The notes below the pieces were generated by a model. The model was not told the DNA's origin, did not search any database, and saw only the letters and a program-made list of their open reading frames with translations. Of a stretch of DNA of 64,000 nucleotides, positions 7,002 to 16,550 are shown in pieces (the first letter of the stretch is position 1; the number at the start of each line of letters is the position of its first letter). Origin of the DNA: Gillisella vitis (GTDB taxonomy: Bacteria; Pseudomonadota; Alphaproteobacteria; Rhizobiales; Rhizobiaceae); assembly GCF_014204625.1 (NCBI RefSeq), contig NZ_JACHLU010000014.1:60978-124977 (forward strand), given 5' to 3'. Position numbers and translations under genes: made by a program.

Positions 7002-8551
7002 GCCTGGCCTCCCATCTCGCCCACGACTTTCACGTGAATGCGGGTGGCATTGCCGGGAAGATAAGCCAGCGGCACATCCTCACGCTCGATCACCTGAATG
7101 GTGGAGGGATCGGCACCGGCAGCGACGGCATTTTTCGTCGCTTCGTCTTCGGCCTGTTTCAGACACAGCTCTCGGGTCAGGCCGTTTTCAAGCGCAAACA
7201 CCCGGTCCACTTCGCCGGAAATCTGGGCAATGGCCGCCCCCACCGCATTGGCAACGGAAAAATTTTCGGGCCGGATAATCTGAAAATCACCCAGCTTATC
7301 TGGCATCAGAATCGAGCCGCCGCCAACGGCAATCACCGGAATAGGCTCCGGCGAAACCCGGCTGCGCTCAATGGCATTTTCCAGCATCTGGTGGATTCGC
7401 TTGAGCGCTGCCTTGGCAAGCGCAGGCGAAACATCGGCCACCTTGCTCTTATCACCCACATCGGCATGGCCGCTGGCAACAGCAATATCAGTGGCCGTCA
7501 ATGTCGCGCCGCCAAACACCTTGGCCTCTGAGGTAATCCGATAGCCCACCGATTGCGGACCAACCGTGACACTCTCCGCATCACCCCGCACCAGTGAACC
7601 ACCGCCCAGACCGATGGAAAACACATCCGGCATACGGAAATTGGTGCGCACGCCGCCAACATCCACCACCGTTGCCGCCTGACGCGGAAAGCCCAGATGC
7701 AGCGCTCCGACATCGGAGGTCGTGCCGCCGATATCAACAACAATCGCTTCCTGCACGCCGGTGAGGAAGGCCGCCCCGCGCATGGAATTGGTGGGGCCGG
7801 AGGCAAAGGTCAGAACCGGAAAATCCTTCACCGTGTCCGCCGCCATCAGCGTGCCGTCATTCTGGGTGATGTGGAAAGGGCAAGCTAGGCCCGCACTTTT
7901 CAGCGCTTCGCCAAAGGCTCGCACGGTTTTATAGGCCAGTTCCAACAGGCTGGCGTTCATGATCGCCGCACTTTCGCGCTCCAGCAACCCGATACGGCCG
8001 ATGTCGGTGGACAAGACCACTGGCAGGCCGGGGCAATGGTCCTGCAAAATCGCCTTGGTGCGATGCTCCATGGCCGCATTGATCGGGCCGAACACGCAGG
8101 TGACGGCTGCGGCCTTGAGGTTATGAGCGCGGATTTCTCCGGCAATGCGCTTGATCTCGTCTTCGTCCAGCGGCGAAAGCTCGCGTCCGTCAAATTCATA
8201 GCCGCCGCGCACCATATAGCCGTGCTTGCCAACCACGGGCTTCAAATCCTCCGGCCAGTCGATGGCAGGCGGCAGGCAGGCGGTGGCGGGCAGGCCGAGA
8301 CGAATGGCGGCAACCGGGGTCATATGCTTGCGCTCAATCACCGCATTGGTGAAATGGGTGGTGCCAATCATCACATTGGTCACAAGACTGCGGTCAATCC
8401 CTGCGGCTTTTATGGCCCCCTCCATGGCCTCGACCACGCCGGTGGTGACATCCTCAGAGGTTGGAGCCTTGATGCCGGACAGAACCTTGCCGCCCTGCAT
8501 GACCACGGCATCCGTATTGGTGCCGCCCACATCTATTCCCAATCGGTACAC
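6998..8551 (-). CDS. Hydantoinase/oxoprolinase family protein (short HyuA-like, ATP-binding)
   Basis: 517 residues. The N-terminal phosphate-binding motif GIDVGGTNTDAVV and the central IVVDIGGTTSDVGAL are the two ASKHA-type nucleotide signatures of HyuA, N-methylhydantoinase and 5-oxoprolinase. The protein ends about 170 residues short of full-length HyuA, so it lacks the usual C-terminal domain. This short form commonly sits beside DUF917 genes. The family opens hydantoin or lactam rings at the cost of ATP. No HyuB-type partner is visible, so the DUF917 proteins probably take that place (inference). The gene lies 24 bp after the fused ATPase gene and overlaps the first DUF917 gene by ATGA. 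Confidence 0.9.
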   Translation of the reverse strand: MYRLGIDVGGTNTDAVVMQGGKVLSGIKAPTSEDVTTGVVEAMEGAIKAAGIDRSLVTNVMIGTTHFTNAVIERKHMTPVAAIRLGLPATACLPPAIDWPEDLKPVVGKHGYMVRGGYEFDGRELSPLDEDEIKRIAGEIRAHNLKAAAVTCVFGPINAAMEHRTKAILQDHCPGLPVVLSTDIGRIGLLERESAAIMNASLLELAYKTVRAFGEALKSAGLACPFHITQNDGTLMAADTVKDFPVLTFASGPTNSMRGAAFLTGVQEAIVVDIGGTTSDVGALHLGFPRQAATVVDVGGVRTNFRMPDVFSIGLGGGSLVRGDAESVTVGPQSVGYRITSEAKVFGGATLTATDIAVASGHADVGDKSKVADVSPALAKAALKRIHQMLENAIERSRVSPEPIPVIAVGGGSILMPDKLGDFQIIRPENFSVANAVGAAIAQISGEVDRVFALENGLTRELCLKQAEDEATKNAVAAGADPSTIQVIEREDVPLAYLPGNATRIHVKVVGEMGGQA

Positions 8552-8575
8552 GGGTGTTTTCCTTTCAACAACGGG

Positions 8576-10243
8576 TCACTGTCCGGCGCTTTGCACCAGA
8601 AAACGGCCTCGTTCCTCTTCGCTAATGGTGGGTTTCAACGCCTCTTGCGCATCGGTCAAAACCGGAATGGCGGCAATCAGGGCGCGGGTGTAGGGGTGAC
8701 GGGCCTGTGCGAATACGTCGGCAGGTGTGCCCTGCTCGACAATTTCACCCTTGTACATGATGACGATGCGCGAGCAGAAATTGCGCATCAGCGACAGATC
8801 ATGCGAGATGATCACATAGGTCAGGCCCAGTTTTTCCCGCAGATCCAGCAGCAGATCAATCACGGTTTTCTGCACCGACACATCCAGCGCCGAGGTTGGC
8901 TCATCCAGAATGATGATCTGCGGATTGGCCGCCAAGGCGCGGGCAATCGCTACGCGCTGCTTTTGGCCGCCGGACAGTTCATGCGGATATTTGGAGACGA
9001 AATTGGCAGGCAGGCGGACGAGGTCCAAAAGTTCGACCATTCGTGATTTACGTTGCTCCTTATCAAGACCCACATGGGCCAAGGGCACGGATAAAATCTG
9101 CGCCACCGTGCGCTTGGGGTTCAACGATGTGCCGGGGTTTTGATAGACAATCTGGCTGAGGCGCAAAGCGCCATCGCGTGGCGTGCCACGCACGACAATC
9201 TCGCCATCGCTGGGCTGCAACAGGTTCATCATCATCCGCGCCAGCGTGGTTTTGCCAGAGCCGCTTTCGCCTGCAAGGCCGAAAATCTCGCCTTCATTGA
9301 CCTGAAGATTGATGGTGTTGACGGCCAGATGCCCGCGTCTTGCGCCAAACAGTGCCCGCTTGGCATAGAGTTTACGCACATTGCGCAAGGTGATGATAGG
9401 AGCCTTGTCGCTGACCGGCTGATCAACCACCCCTTCGCCATAAAGCGGTGGCACCGCCTCCATCAGCTCCCGCGTATAGGCCTGCTTTGGGGCCTGAAAC
9501 ACGGATGCTAGCCCGCCTTGCTCAACAATGCAGCCATGCTGCATCACGATGACCCGGTCTGCCGTCTGACGCACCACGCCGAGATTGTGGGTGATCATCA
9601 GCAGCGACAGACCTTCGTCTGTCACCAGACGGTTGATCAGGCGCAGAATTTCATCCTGTGTGGTCACATCCAGCGCCGTGCCGGGTTCATCGGCAATCAA
9701 CAGATCCGGTTGATGCAAAAGGGCCAGCGCGATCAGCACCCTTTGGCGCATACCGCCTGAAAGTTCAAACGGCCAGGCGTTGAACACCCGCTCAACATCG
9801 CCAAGCTGCACCTTGCGCAACACCTCGAAAATCCGCTGCTTGCGGCCCTTCGGCGTATCATAAACGCCCTGATTGCGATCGGCATAATGCATTACGTCTT
9901 CCAGATGCCGGCCAATGCGAAACACCGGATTGAAGGACGAAAGCGGGTCCTGCATGATGATGGAAAAGGCAGTGCCTTTTAGCTTGTTGCGCTCACCAAA
10001 TGGTAGCGTCAGCAATTCTCTTCCACGATAGGCAATCGAGCCAGCCTCCACCTTGGCATTGCTTGGCAAAGTGCCGAGAATGGCCTTGGAGGTGACGGAT
10101 TTGCCTGATCCGGTTTCGCCAATCAGTGCAACCCGCTCTCCGGCATCAACGGTGAAAGAGATGTCGTGCAACACCCGGTTCACGCGGCCATAGCCGGAGA
10201 AGGCAACGGTCAAATCCTGCACGCTGAGTAAAGGATCCGCCAT
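8576..10243 (-). CDS. ABC transporter ATP-binding protein, fused DppD-DppF type
   Basis: 555 residues from the ATG at 10243 (MADPLLSVQDLTVAFSGYGRVNRVLHDISF). A longer open frame extends upstream but only antiparallels the permease gene. Two complete nucleotide-binding domains are present. The first has Walker A GETGSGKS at 42-49, signature LSGGMRQRV and Walker B LLIADEPGTALDV. The second has Walker A GESGSGKT near 330, signature LSGGQKQRVAIARAL and IIILDEPTSALDV. An oligopeptide-type C-terminal stretch (ARHPYTRALIAAIP) follows. One polypeptide therefore powers the two permeases immediately upstream (2-base gap). The fusion replaces the usual separate D and F subunits. Confidence 0.93.
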   Translation of the reverse strand: MADPLLSVQDLTVAFSGYGRVNRVLHDISFTVDAGERVALIGETGSGKSVTSKAILGTLPSNAKVEAGSIAYRGRELLTLPFGERNKLKGTAFSIIMQDPLSSFNPVFRIGRHLEDVMHYADRNQGVYDTPKGRKQRIFEVLRKVQLGDVERVFNAWPFELSGGMRQRVLIALALLHQPDLLIADEPGTALDVTTQDEILRLINRLVTDEGLSLLMITHNLGVVRQTADRVIVMQHGCIVEQGGLASVFQAPKQAYTRELMEAVPPLYGEGVVDQPVSDKAPIITLRNVRKLYAKRALFGARRGHLAVNTINLQVNEGEIFGLAGESGSGKTTLARMMMNLLQPSDGEIVVRGTPRDGALRLSQIVYQNPGTSLNPKRTVAQILSVPLAHVGLDKEQRKSRMVELLDLVRLPANFVSKYPHELSGGQKQRVAIARALAANPQIIILDEPTSALDVSVQKTVIDLLLDLREKLGLTYVIISHDLSLMRNFCSRIVIMYKGEIVEQGTPADVFAQARHPYTRALIAAIPVLTDAQEALKPTISEEERGRFLVQSAGQ

Positions 10244-10245
10244 GG

Positions 10246-11106
10246 TCACGCCTCCACATCGAACATGTCGCGCAGACCGTCGCCCAGCAGGTTGAAGCCA
10301 AGGGTGGCGTAGAAAATCGCCCCGCCCGGAGCCAGCACCTCCCACCATTTCTCCGGCAGGAACTGGCGGCCATCGGCCACCATCGAGCCGAGGTCCGGCG
10401 TGGGTGGTTTCACCCCAAAACCGAGGAAAGAGAGTGTTGCGCCAAACAGAATGACAAAGGCGGCATCCAATGTGGTCTTGACAGAAATCACCGCAACGCA
10501 ATTGGGCAGGATTTCCCGAAACAGAATATGGATGGGTCCAGCTCCCGCCAGCCGCGCCGCCTCGATAAAATCCTCCCCGGCAATGGACACCGTGACGCGA
10601 TAGACAAGCCGGGCATGCCAGGTCCACCACAAAAGCGTGATGGCAATCATGGCATTGATCAGATTTGGCTCCAGCACATTGCCAATCGCCAGTGCCATCA
10701 CCAGCGGCGGAATGGCCAGCATGATATTGGTGAAGCCTGTGATCAACCGCTCGGTCCAGCCGCCGAAATAGCCAGCGCACAGACCTAAAACCGCGCCAAT
10801 CGGCACCGAAATTCCCAACACGCTAAACACCAGCAGTAACGAGACGCGAAAGCCAAAAATGGTGCGGGTAAACAAATCGCGGCCCACCTTGTCGGTTCCA
10901 AACCAATTGGTGAGGTTTGGCAGATTGTGGCGATGGCGAAAATCGACAATGGAGCCGATATGGCTGGGAAAGGGCGTGATCAGTGGCGCAAGGATGGCCA
11001 TGACCACCACTGAAATCACAATCAGCGCCCCGATCAAGGCAGCAGGATTGCGAGAAAACCGATACCAGCTCATGTAACCGGCGGAGAGATTGTTTTGGCT
11101 CATCAT
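10246..11106 (-). CDS. ABC transporter permease, DppC type
   Basis: 286 residues with an N-terminal hydrophobic helix (ALIGALIVISVVVMAILAPLI), the characteristic NWFGTDKVGRDLFTRTIFGFRVSLLLV entry to the transmembrane domain, and five more helices. The EAA loop for ATPase contact is EAARLAGAGPIHILFREILPN. GFGVKPPTPDLGSMVADGR near the end is typical of dipeptide/nickel permeases. The start overlaps the stop of the DppB-type gene. It forms an inner-membrane heterodimer with that protein. Confidence 0.92.
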   Translation of the reverse strand: MMSQNNLSAGYMSWYRFSRNPAALIGALIVISVVVMAILAPLITPFPSHIGSIVDFRHRHNLPNLTNWFGTDKVGRDLFTRTIFGFRVSLLLVFSVLGISVPIGAVLGLCAGYFGGWTERLITGFTNIMLAIPPLVMALAIGNVLEPNLINAMIAITLLWWTWHARLVYRVTVSIAGEDFIEAARLAGAGPIHILFREILPNCVAVISVKTTLDAAFVILFGATLSFLGFGVKPPTPDLGSMVADGRQFLPEKWWEVLAPGGAIFYATLGFNLLGDGLRDMFDVEA

Positions 11107-12131
11107 TGACCTCCCCGAAAACGCAAACGCGGATCAATCAGGCTGATGACGAGATCGATGACCAGATTGGCGAGAATGAAAAACAGGCCGGAAATCAGCA
11201 CCACCGCCATCAAGGCATTGAGGTCTTTTTGCAAGATGGCATTAAGACCGTAAGAGGCAAAACCGCCCCAGCCAAACACCATTTCCACCACGAAGGCATT
11301 GCCAATCAGCGAGGCAAATTCCAGCCCCATAATGGTCAGCGGCGCAACAGACGACAGCTTGAGCAGATAGCGGAAGGTCACCACATAATCCGGCACGCCG
11401 AAACTCAACAGCGTCAACACATGGTCCTTGCGTTGGTTTTCAATCATCGCCGAGCGCATAATGCGGGTGATCTGGCCAATGCCCGCCATGGCCAGTGCCA
11501 ATGCGGGAAAGACCAGATGTTGCAAGGCATCTGTGAACACATCCAATCGGCCGTGGATCACACTATCCACCAGCAGAAATCCGGTTGGGCCAGCAGGGGC
11601 GTGGAGGTCGAAATTCACCTGCCCCAGCAGCGGCCAGCCGGGCAGAAAATTCGCGGCAAACAATTGCAGGCCAATGGCAAACAGAAAGGATGGTACCGTG
11701 ACTCCAATCATCGAAAACAGCCGCCCGGCATTATCAATCCAGCTGTTGCGATGGCGTGCAGTGAGAACGCCCAGTGGAATGGCAATCAGCAGGTCGAGAA
11801 TGACCGTCACCACCACAAGCTCCAGCGTGGCGGGAAGAAAATCGCGGATGTCCTGAGTAACTTGCCGATGGGATGACAGTGATTGGCCAAGATCACCCTG
11901 CACGGCATTCGTGATATAGCGGCCATATTGCACGATCACCGGCTGATCGAGTCCCATTTCGTGGGCAAGCGCCGTGACCTGCTCTTGCGATGCTGACGGC
12001 CCCAGTGCCATGCGGGCGGCATCACCCGGAACTACCCGCGCCAGCGCAAAAATCATCAAAGACAGAACGAACAGCACCATGACAACGGACAGCGTCCGCC
12101 TCATGATCTGTTCGACAACATGCAAAACCAT
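11103..12131 (-). CDS. ABC transporter permease, DppB type
   Basis: 342 residues and first gene of the long minus-strand operon. The N-terminal helix is followed by FALARVVPGDAARMALG, then TLELVVVTVILDLLIAIPLGVLTA, and the cytoplasmic loop MRSAMIENQRKDHVLTLLSFGVPDYVVTFRYLLK. Most DppB proteins have RAKGL in this loop; here it is TLLSFGV, a modest departure. The promoter probably lies at 12132-12242, where I see no clear operator. Downstream partners are the DppC-type permease (ATGA overlap), the fused ATPase and the binding protein at 3195. Confidence 0.92.
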   Translation of the reverse strand: MVLHVVEQIMRRTLSVVMVLFVLSLMIFALARVVPGDAARMALGPSASQEQVTALAHEMGLDQPVIVQYGRYITNAVQGDLGQSLSSHRQVTQDIRDFLPATLELVVVTVILDLLIAIPLGVLTARHRNSWIDNAGRLFSMIGVTVPSFLFAIGLQLFAANFLPGWPLLGQVNFDLHAPAGPTGFLLVDSVIHGRLDVFTDALQHLVFPALALAMAGIGQITRIMRSAMIENQRKDHVLTLLSFGVPDYVVTFRYLLKLSSVAPLTIMGLEFASLIGNAFVVEMVFGWGGFASYGLNAILQKDLNALMAVVLISGLFFILANLVIDLVISLIDPRLRFRGGQ

Positions 12132-12242
12132 CCCACTCTTCCCTGTCCTGTTGCCCCATGGTGATCGCAGGGGCAGAACAGAGCAATGCAGGTAAAGGAT
12201 AGGTTTTTATGAAATTGGGATAGTTTTACAAGATTTCAGGCG

Positions 12243-13469
12243 TTAGCGTGATGGCGTACAAGTCTTGTATCTGAACCCGGCAACAAAGGTTCCCAGAGAA
12301 AGAATCACAGAGACCAGACCCAATGTTGCCACGGCGGGCTGTAATCCGCCCATTGCGGTCTCGACGGCGAAGGTCATGGGCGAGCAGAGAAACATGCCGA
12401 CAAAGAAGGCCGTCGCCCAGAAGCCGATGATGCGTCCTCTATGCTGAAATGGCACGACGCCCTGCCCCCATCCCAACAGGATCGGGATGATCATGCCAGC
12501 GCCGATCTGTTGCAGAGCGGCGAAAAATGCCGCAGGCATAGGGGCTGAGGAAAAGCCGATACCAATCATGCCCGCACCAATCGCCCCGCCTGCGGCGGCG
12601 AGTTGCAGATGGATCTGCTTATCCGCCAGTGCCTTGTAAATGAAGGAGCCGACGATATAGCCCAGACTTGTAAGCGCCAGAATGATACCCGTCTCGGTGT
12701 GCGATTTCACGCCGGTTGCTTCAAGAATTCGTGCCATATGTAATGGCTCCACATAGTATAACACGGAAGAGACCAGCGTGACCGCAGCGACCAGAAGACC
12801 GGCACGCCAGGAAAATGGAATGGTTTTTTCCTGTGTCGTCACATGCACCGCGCGGGTTGGCTCGGTAATATAGATCAGCGACAGAATGAAAAACGGGATG
12901 GTGACGAGGTAAATTGCGAAAGGGGCCTGCCAGCTGACATCGGCCAACGCGCCACCCAAGGCCAGAAGAGCGGTGCCGCAGACTGAATTGGCTACGCTTT
13001 GCCATGCCAGCCATTTCTTGCGGTTGCTGCCATAATAATCTGCGGTCAGGGCACCGCTGGATGTGACAACACCCGCCTCTGCCACGCCAACCAAGGCCCG
13101 CGAAATGATGATCAAGGTGATCGAGGAGAGCAAAAGCGGAGCGAGTGCTGCAACAACATACAGCCCGAACGAAATGTTCAATGTCCGCCGACGGCCGATC
13201 CGGTCTGCAAGCCACCCGGCCCACGGCGCGCTCAGGGCGACGCAAAGTGAGGGGATTGTGATGATCATTGGCACCAGAAGGCCCGCATTGGGCACGCCAC
13301 CAAATTGCTGGAACAGTTTTGGAATCACTGGAAGCAGCGCAACCACCGCCATAACCGGCAGGCATTGCGATGCAATCAGGACAATGCCCTTTATCACCGG
13401 ATGATCGATGTGTCCGGTCTCGGCCCTCACTCCAGCCGTTGCGGGTGTGTCTATGGATACGCCTGCCAT
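12243..13469 (-). CDS. MFS transporter, probably for the C-glycoside substrate
   Basis: 408 residues from the ATG at 13469, preceded by GGGAGGAG. About twelve hydrophobic segments are visible. The loop 2-3 motif GWLADRIGRRRTL is the classic MFS signature, and a central loop (ITEPTRAVHVTTQEKTIPF) separates the two six-helix halves. It is the last gene of an operon with a GMC oxidoreductase and both C-glycoside deglycosidase subunits. Uptake of an intact glycoside or export of the aglycone are the likely roles (inference). Confidence 0.85.
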   Translation of the reverse strand: MAGVSIDTPATAGVRAETGHIDHPVIKGIVLIASQCLPVMAVVALLPVIPKLFQQFGGVPNAGLLVPMIITIPSLCVALSAPWAGWLADRIGRRRTLNISFGLYVVAALAPLLLSSITLIIISRALVGVAEAGVVTSSGALTADYYGSNRKKWLAWQSVANSVCGTALLALGGALADVSWQAPFAIYLVTIPFFILSLIYITEPTRAVHVTTQEKTIPFSWRAGLLVAAVTLVSSVLYYVEPLHMARILEATGVKSHTETGIILALTSLGYIVGSFIYKALADKQIHLQLAAAGGAIGAGMIGIGFSSAPMPAAFFAALQQIGAGMIIPILLGWGQGVVPFQHRGRIIGFWATAFFVGMFLCSPMTFAVETAMGGLQPAVATLGLVSVILSLGTFVAGFRYKTCTPSR

Positions 13470-13532
13470 ATCTTGCTCCTCCCAAAGCAACTCCGTCACT
13501 CGCAGGTGACGGAATGGTCAATTTTCACAATT

Positions 13533-15161
13533 TCAGCGGACTCCATCCTCAAGGATCAATTGGGCGGCACGGACCGCAATCGCCATTGCAGGGCCATTGG
13601 TGTTGCCCGACACGGTGGTTGGCATGATCGAGCAATCGACAACGCGCAGTCCCTGAATGCCATGCACCCGGCAACGGCTATCCACCACAGAGTTTTGCGC
13701 ATCCACACCCATCGAGCAGGTGCCGGTGCCATGCAGACCCGGACTGAGCATCCACTTCAGCTCTTCGGCGATCTCTTCATCTGTCGTATATTGATGACCC
13801 GGCGTTCGCTCCTCACCGACAAAATCCTTCAAGGCAGGGCTGGCTGCGAGACTGCGTAAGGTTTTAAAAAGCCGGATTGCCATCTCCCGATCATAGGGGT
13901 CTTTCCACCATCCGGCTTCGACTTCCGGCATGTCATCGGGATTGGCTGATGTGATGGCCACAGAGCCACGGCTTTTGGGCCGCAGGTGAAAGCCGGAAAA
14001 CATGATGCCTGGCTCCGGCGTCAACGGTCCTCGCCCCGGCTCGGCCTTCATTTCCTTGGATGAGCGCATGGCAAACGGACCAGCACCCAGCTGAAAATCC
14101 GGCCAGCGGCTGTCACCGTCCGGCGCATACAGCATGGTGATCGGCATTCCGACGCTGGCAAGCAGTCCCTTGAAGCCGAGAAGATATTGCAAGGCGTGCC
14201 GAAGCAGACGCCACCCCTGGAACTCCCGGTTCATGCCCGGATGATTGTGCAGTTTGTAAGTGATGGTCACCATGGCGTGATCCGTCAGATTTTGACCTAC
14301 TGCCTTCAAAGGTTGAACGACCGGAAGGCCAAGGCTTTTCAAAAGCTGCGGATTGCCGATGCCTGAAAGTTGCAAAAGCTTTGGCGATGTATAGACGCCC
14401 GCTGAGAGAATGACCTCTTTGTCGGCAGTCAGGGTGATCTTTTGCCCGTTGCTGCGGCCCTCCACGCCCACTGCGCGGCCATTCTCGATCCGCACCCGGT
14501 CAATAGACACGCCCGTCATAATGGTGAGATTCGGTCGTGAGCTTCGCACCGGCGCAACAAAAGCTTCATAGGCCGAAGCGCGCACGCCGCGCCGATCCAC
14601 CGTGAATTGCGACCAGCCCATGCCGTCAGTATTGGGTTGGTTGATGTCGTCGAGCCATTTGAGACCCAGCCCCTGACCGGCCTTGACGATGGCATCCATG
14701 ACCGTCGAACGATAGGTCGAGCGGGTGATTTGCAAAGGGCCGTTTTTGCCGCGCGTGGCATGGGCACCACTTTCGTGGTAATTTTCCATCCACTCGAAAC
14801 AGGGCAGCATGGCGTTCCAGCCCCATTCCGGCAGGCCGCGGTCGCGCCAGCCATCGTAATCGCGCTGCATACCCCGCAAATACCAGGTGCCATTGACGGC
14901 GCTTGATCCACCCAGCCCCTTGCCGTAATTCCAGCGCTCGGCTGCCCGGCCCAATTGTGGTTTGACCGGAAAAAACCAATAAAAGCGCGGATTGCCGAAA
15001 AGCTTCATAAAGCCGCCGGGCATTTTGATGAAGCGGTCCTGATTGTCGCCACCGGCCTCGATCAGAGCGACGCGGGTGTTTGGGTTCTCTGAGAGACGGT
15101 TGGCCAGCACGCAGCCGGATGATCCGGCTCCGACAATGATATAATCGTATGTCTCGATCAT
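13533..15161 (-). CDS. GMC-family FAD oxidoreductase (candidate C-glycoside 3-oxidase, CarA-like)
   Basis: 542 residues. The FAD-binding Rossmann motif is YIIVGAGSSGCVLANRLSE, and the GMC signature region follows at GKGLGGSSAVNGTWYLRG. The C-terminal active-site pair is in LHGTGTCSMG (His) and VSGNTNGPAMAI (Asn). Length and motifs match choline-dehydrogenase-like GMC enzymes. GMC enzymes such as CarA oxidise the 3-OH of C-glucosides, producing the 3-keto sugar that C-glycoside deglycosidases cleave. The two deglycosidase genes lie directly upstream (4-base gap), so this is the most economical role (inference from context). A generic alcohol or sugar dehydrogenase is the alternative. Confidence 0.9.
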   Translation of the reverse strand: MIETYDYIIVGAGSSGCVLANRLSENPNTRVALIEAGGDNQDRFIKMPGGFMKLFGNPRFYWFFPVKPQLGRAAERWNYGKGLGGSSAVNGTWYLRGMQRDYDGWRDRGLPEWGWNAMLPCFEWMENYHESGAHATRGKNGPLQITRSTYRSTVMDAIVKAGQGLGLKWLDDINQPNTDGMGWSQFTVDRRGVRASAYEAFVAPVRSSRPNLTIMTGVSIDRVRIENGRAVGVEGRSNGQKITLTADKEVILSAGVYTSPKLLQLSGIGNPQLLKSLGLPVVQPLKAVGQNLTDHAMVTITYKLHNHPGMNREFQGWRLLRHALQYLLGFKGLLASVGMPITMLYAPDGDSRWPDFQLGAGPFAMRSSKEMKAEPGRGPLTPEPGIMFSGFHLRPKSRGSVAITSANPDDMPEVEAGWWKDPYDREMAIRLFKTLRSLAASPALKDFVGEERTPGHQYTTDEEIAEELKWMLSPGLHGTGTCSMGVDAQNSVVDSRCRVHGIQGLRVVDCSIMPTTVSGNTNGPAMAIAVRAAQLILEDGVR

Positions 15162-15165
15162 CGGC

Positions 15166-16182
15166 TCATCCTGCGTTGCGCAAAATCGTGTCGATCATCG
15201 CGCGCCAGGCCAGCACGCGGGTAAAGCCGCTGCCGTCATCAACCATGTGGCCTTCCCATTCGGCGGAAATCGTGCCGCGAAAGCCGTTGTCGATGAAGAC
15301 TTTCATCGTCTTCTCATAGTCAATCGCAGCATCTGCGCCGGTTGCGGTATCAACATCATAGAACTTGCCGTGGACATGGAAACACTGCGGCATGATCTCC
15401 GCCCAGCCTTGCGGGTCTGAGCGGTTGATGATGCCGTAAATGATCATCAGTTCTACGGCATGGCGATCCTCAATTCCGTTCGCGCCACACCATTGCATCA
15501 GGGTGCCAAAACGCTGGAAAGGCTCGATATTGTCGTCGTGCCAGATTTCCAGTGCCTTCTGGATGGCCTTTTCCGGCGCGCCAACCACAGTGCGGAAATA
15601 GTTGATGTGCAAATCCGGCACGGCGCGGGCTGTTGCGCCAAAATCAGGAATGAAGCCGAGTATGTCCGTATCCATCTCGGCATACATGGTCCGGTATTGC
15701 AGGATGTGCGGATGGTTGGCGCTGTGGGGTGCGTGAATCTCCAGCCCCAGTTTCACGCCCAGTTTTTCCGCAAGCGGAACGCATTTGCGAATGACATCCG
15801 GGGTTGTTGTGTTCTGGTAACGGACACAGCGGAAGCCCAGCTTTGCCGCAGACCGGATCTGGCGTAAGTGAAATTCCACCATCTCCTCATCGGAAACCGG
15901 CGTTCCGGGGCGCATAAATCGGTCAGCATTGATACCAAGGCAATTGGCAAACAGCGCGGTGTTGGACAAAAGCGCCTTGAAGCGGTCGGCTTCCGCATCG
16001 GAAACATCCGGGAAGCTGCGAAAGCTCTGAAATCCCACCAGTTCGAGTGCCGGACCGAGTGTGAGGCGGTCCACCTCCCGAACAAGCTGTTCAAAATCCA
16101 TGCTGCGGCTGTGGTATTCGTTGGTGAAGGAATAGAGCGTGGTGCCCAATGTAATGGCAGAGGAGGTCGCTGTCATGGTCAT
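15166..16182 (-). CDS. C-glycoside deglycosidase alpha subunit-like TIM-barrel protein
   Basis: 338 residues of the sugar phosphate isomerase/epimerase (xylose isomerase-like) fold. Probable metal-binding or catalytic segments are LEIHAPHS, GFIPDFGATAR, CFHVHGKFYDV and ISAEWEGHM, with Glu/Asp/His/Glu spacing as expected for this fold. Alone it would be called a generic isomerase. The overlapping partner gene (ATGA, 16179-16182) encodes the DUF6379/C-glycoside deglycosidase beta subunit, and that pairing is specific to CGD enzymes. These cleave the C-C bond between the aglycone and a 3-keto sugar. Confidence 0.8.
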   Translation of the reverse strand: MTMTATSSAITLGTTLYSFTNEYHSRSMDFEQLVREVDRLTLGPALELVGFQSFRSFPDVSDAEADRFKALLSNTALFANCLGINADRFMRPGTPVSDEEMVEFHLRQIRSAAKLGFRCVRYQNTTTPDVIRKCVPLAEKLGVKLGLEIHAPHSANHPHILQYRTMYAEMDTDILGFIPDFGATARAVPDLHINYFRTVVGAPEKAIQKALEIWHDDNIEPFQRFGTLMQWCGANGIEDRHAVELMIIYGIINRSDPQGWAEIMPQCFHVHGKFYDVDTATGADAAIDYEKTMKVFIDNGFRGTISAEWEGHMVDDGSGFTRVLAWRAMIDTILRNAG

Positions 16183-16550
16183 GCCGCCTTCATCAGTGCC
16201 GTGCCACGGGTTTTGCGGCGAAAATCAGCGATATAGGGAGGGAAAAAGCTCAAGGTGATGTCGATCTCGTGTTCTGATGCTTCTTGTGCACTGTTGACCA
16301 GAATGGTCATGCTATCGCGCACGTACCAGTAGGAACTGGTCAAATCAGCAAGGTCGGAAACGGGATGCTGCGTGCCGTTCAGCTCGAACGAGAGGTCGGT
16401 GGCGTCAATCGTGCGTCCATCAACTTTCACCTCGTCAATGACAATCACGGATAATGGCAAGCTGCGATACCACGGTAATCTCACTTTAAACGAAAGGCGA
16501 CCATCGCGCACGGCGAGACTGTCGCGCTCAAGGAGCACGTTCGTCATCAT
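16179..16550 (-). CDS. C-glycoside deglycosidase beta subunit-like protein (DUF6379)
   Basis: 123 residues from the ATG at 16550, nine bases after an AGGAGG ribosome-binding site. A second ATG follows immediately at 16547. The small beta-rich protein contains LPWYRSLPLSVIVIDEVKVDG, YWYVRDSMTILV and EIDITLSFFPPYI, which match my knowledge of the small CGD beta subunit that caps the TIM-barrel alpha subunit. It is the first gene of the operon, facing the TetR gene across 337 bp. I recognise it by pattern and by the alpha-subunit neighbour; a profile search would settle it. Confidence 0.72.
   Translation of the reverse strand: MMTNVLLERDSLAVRDGRLSFKVRLPWYRSLPLSVIVIDEVKVDGRTIDATDLSFELNGTQHPVSDLADLTSSYWYVRDSMTILVNSAQEASEHEIDITLSFFPPYIADFRRKTRGTALMKAA

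Noticed and set aside
10244..10780. N-terminal extension of the fused ABC ATPase frame
   Set aside because: This stretch is antiparallel-frame noise over the DppC-type permease gene. The conserved ATPase sequence starts at the ATG at 10243.
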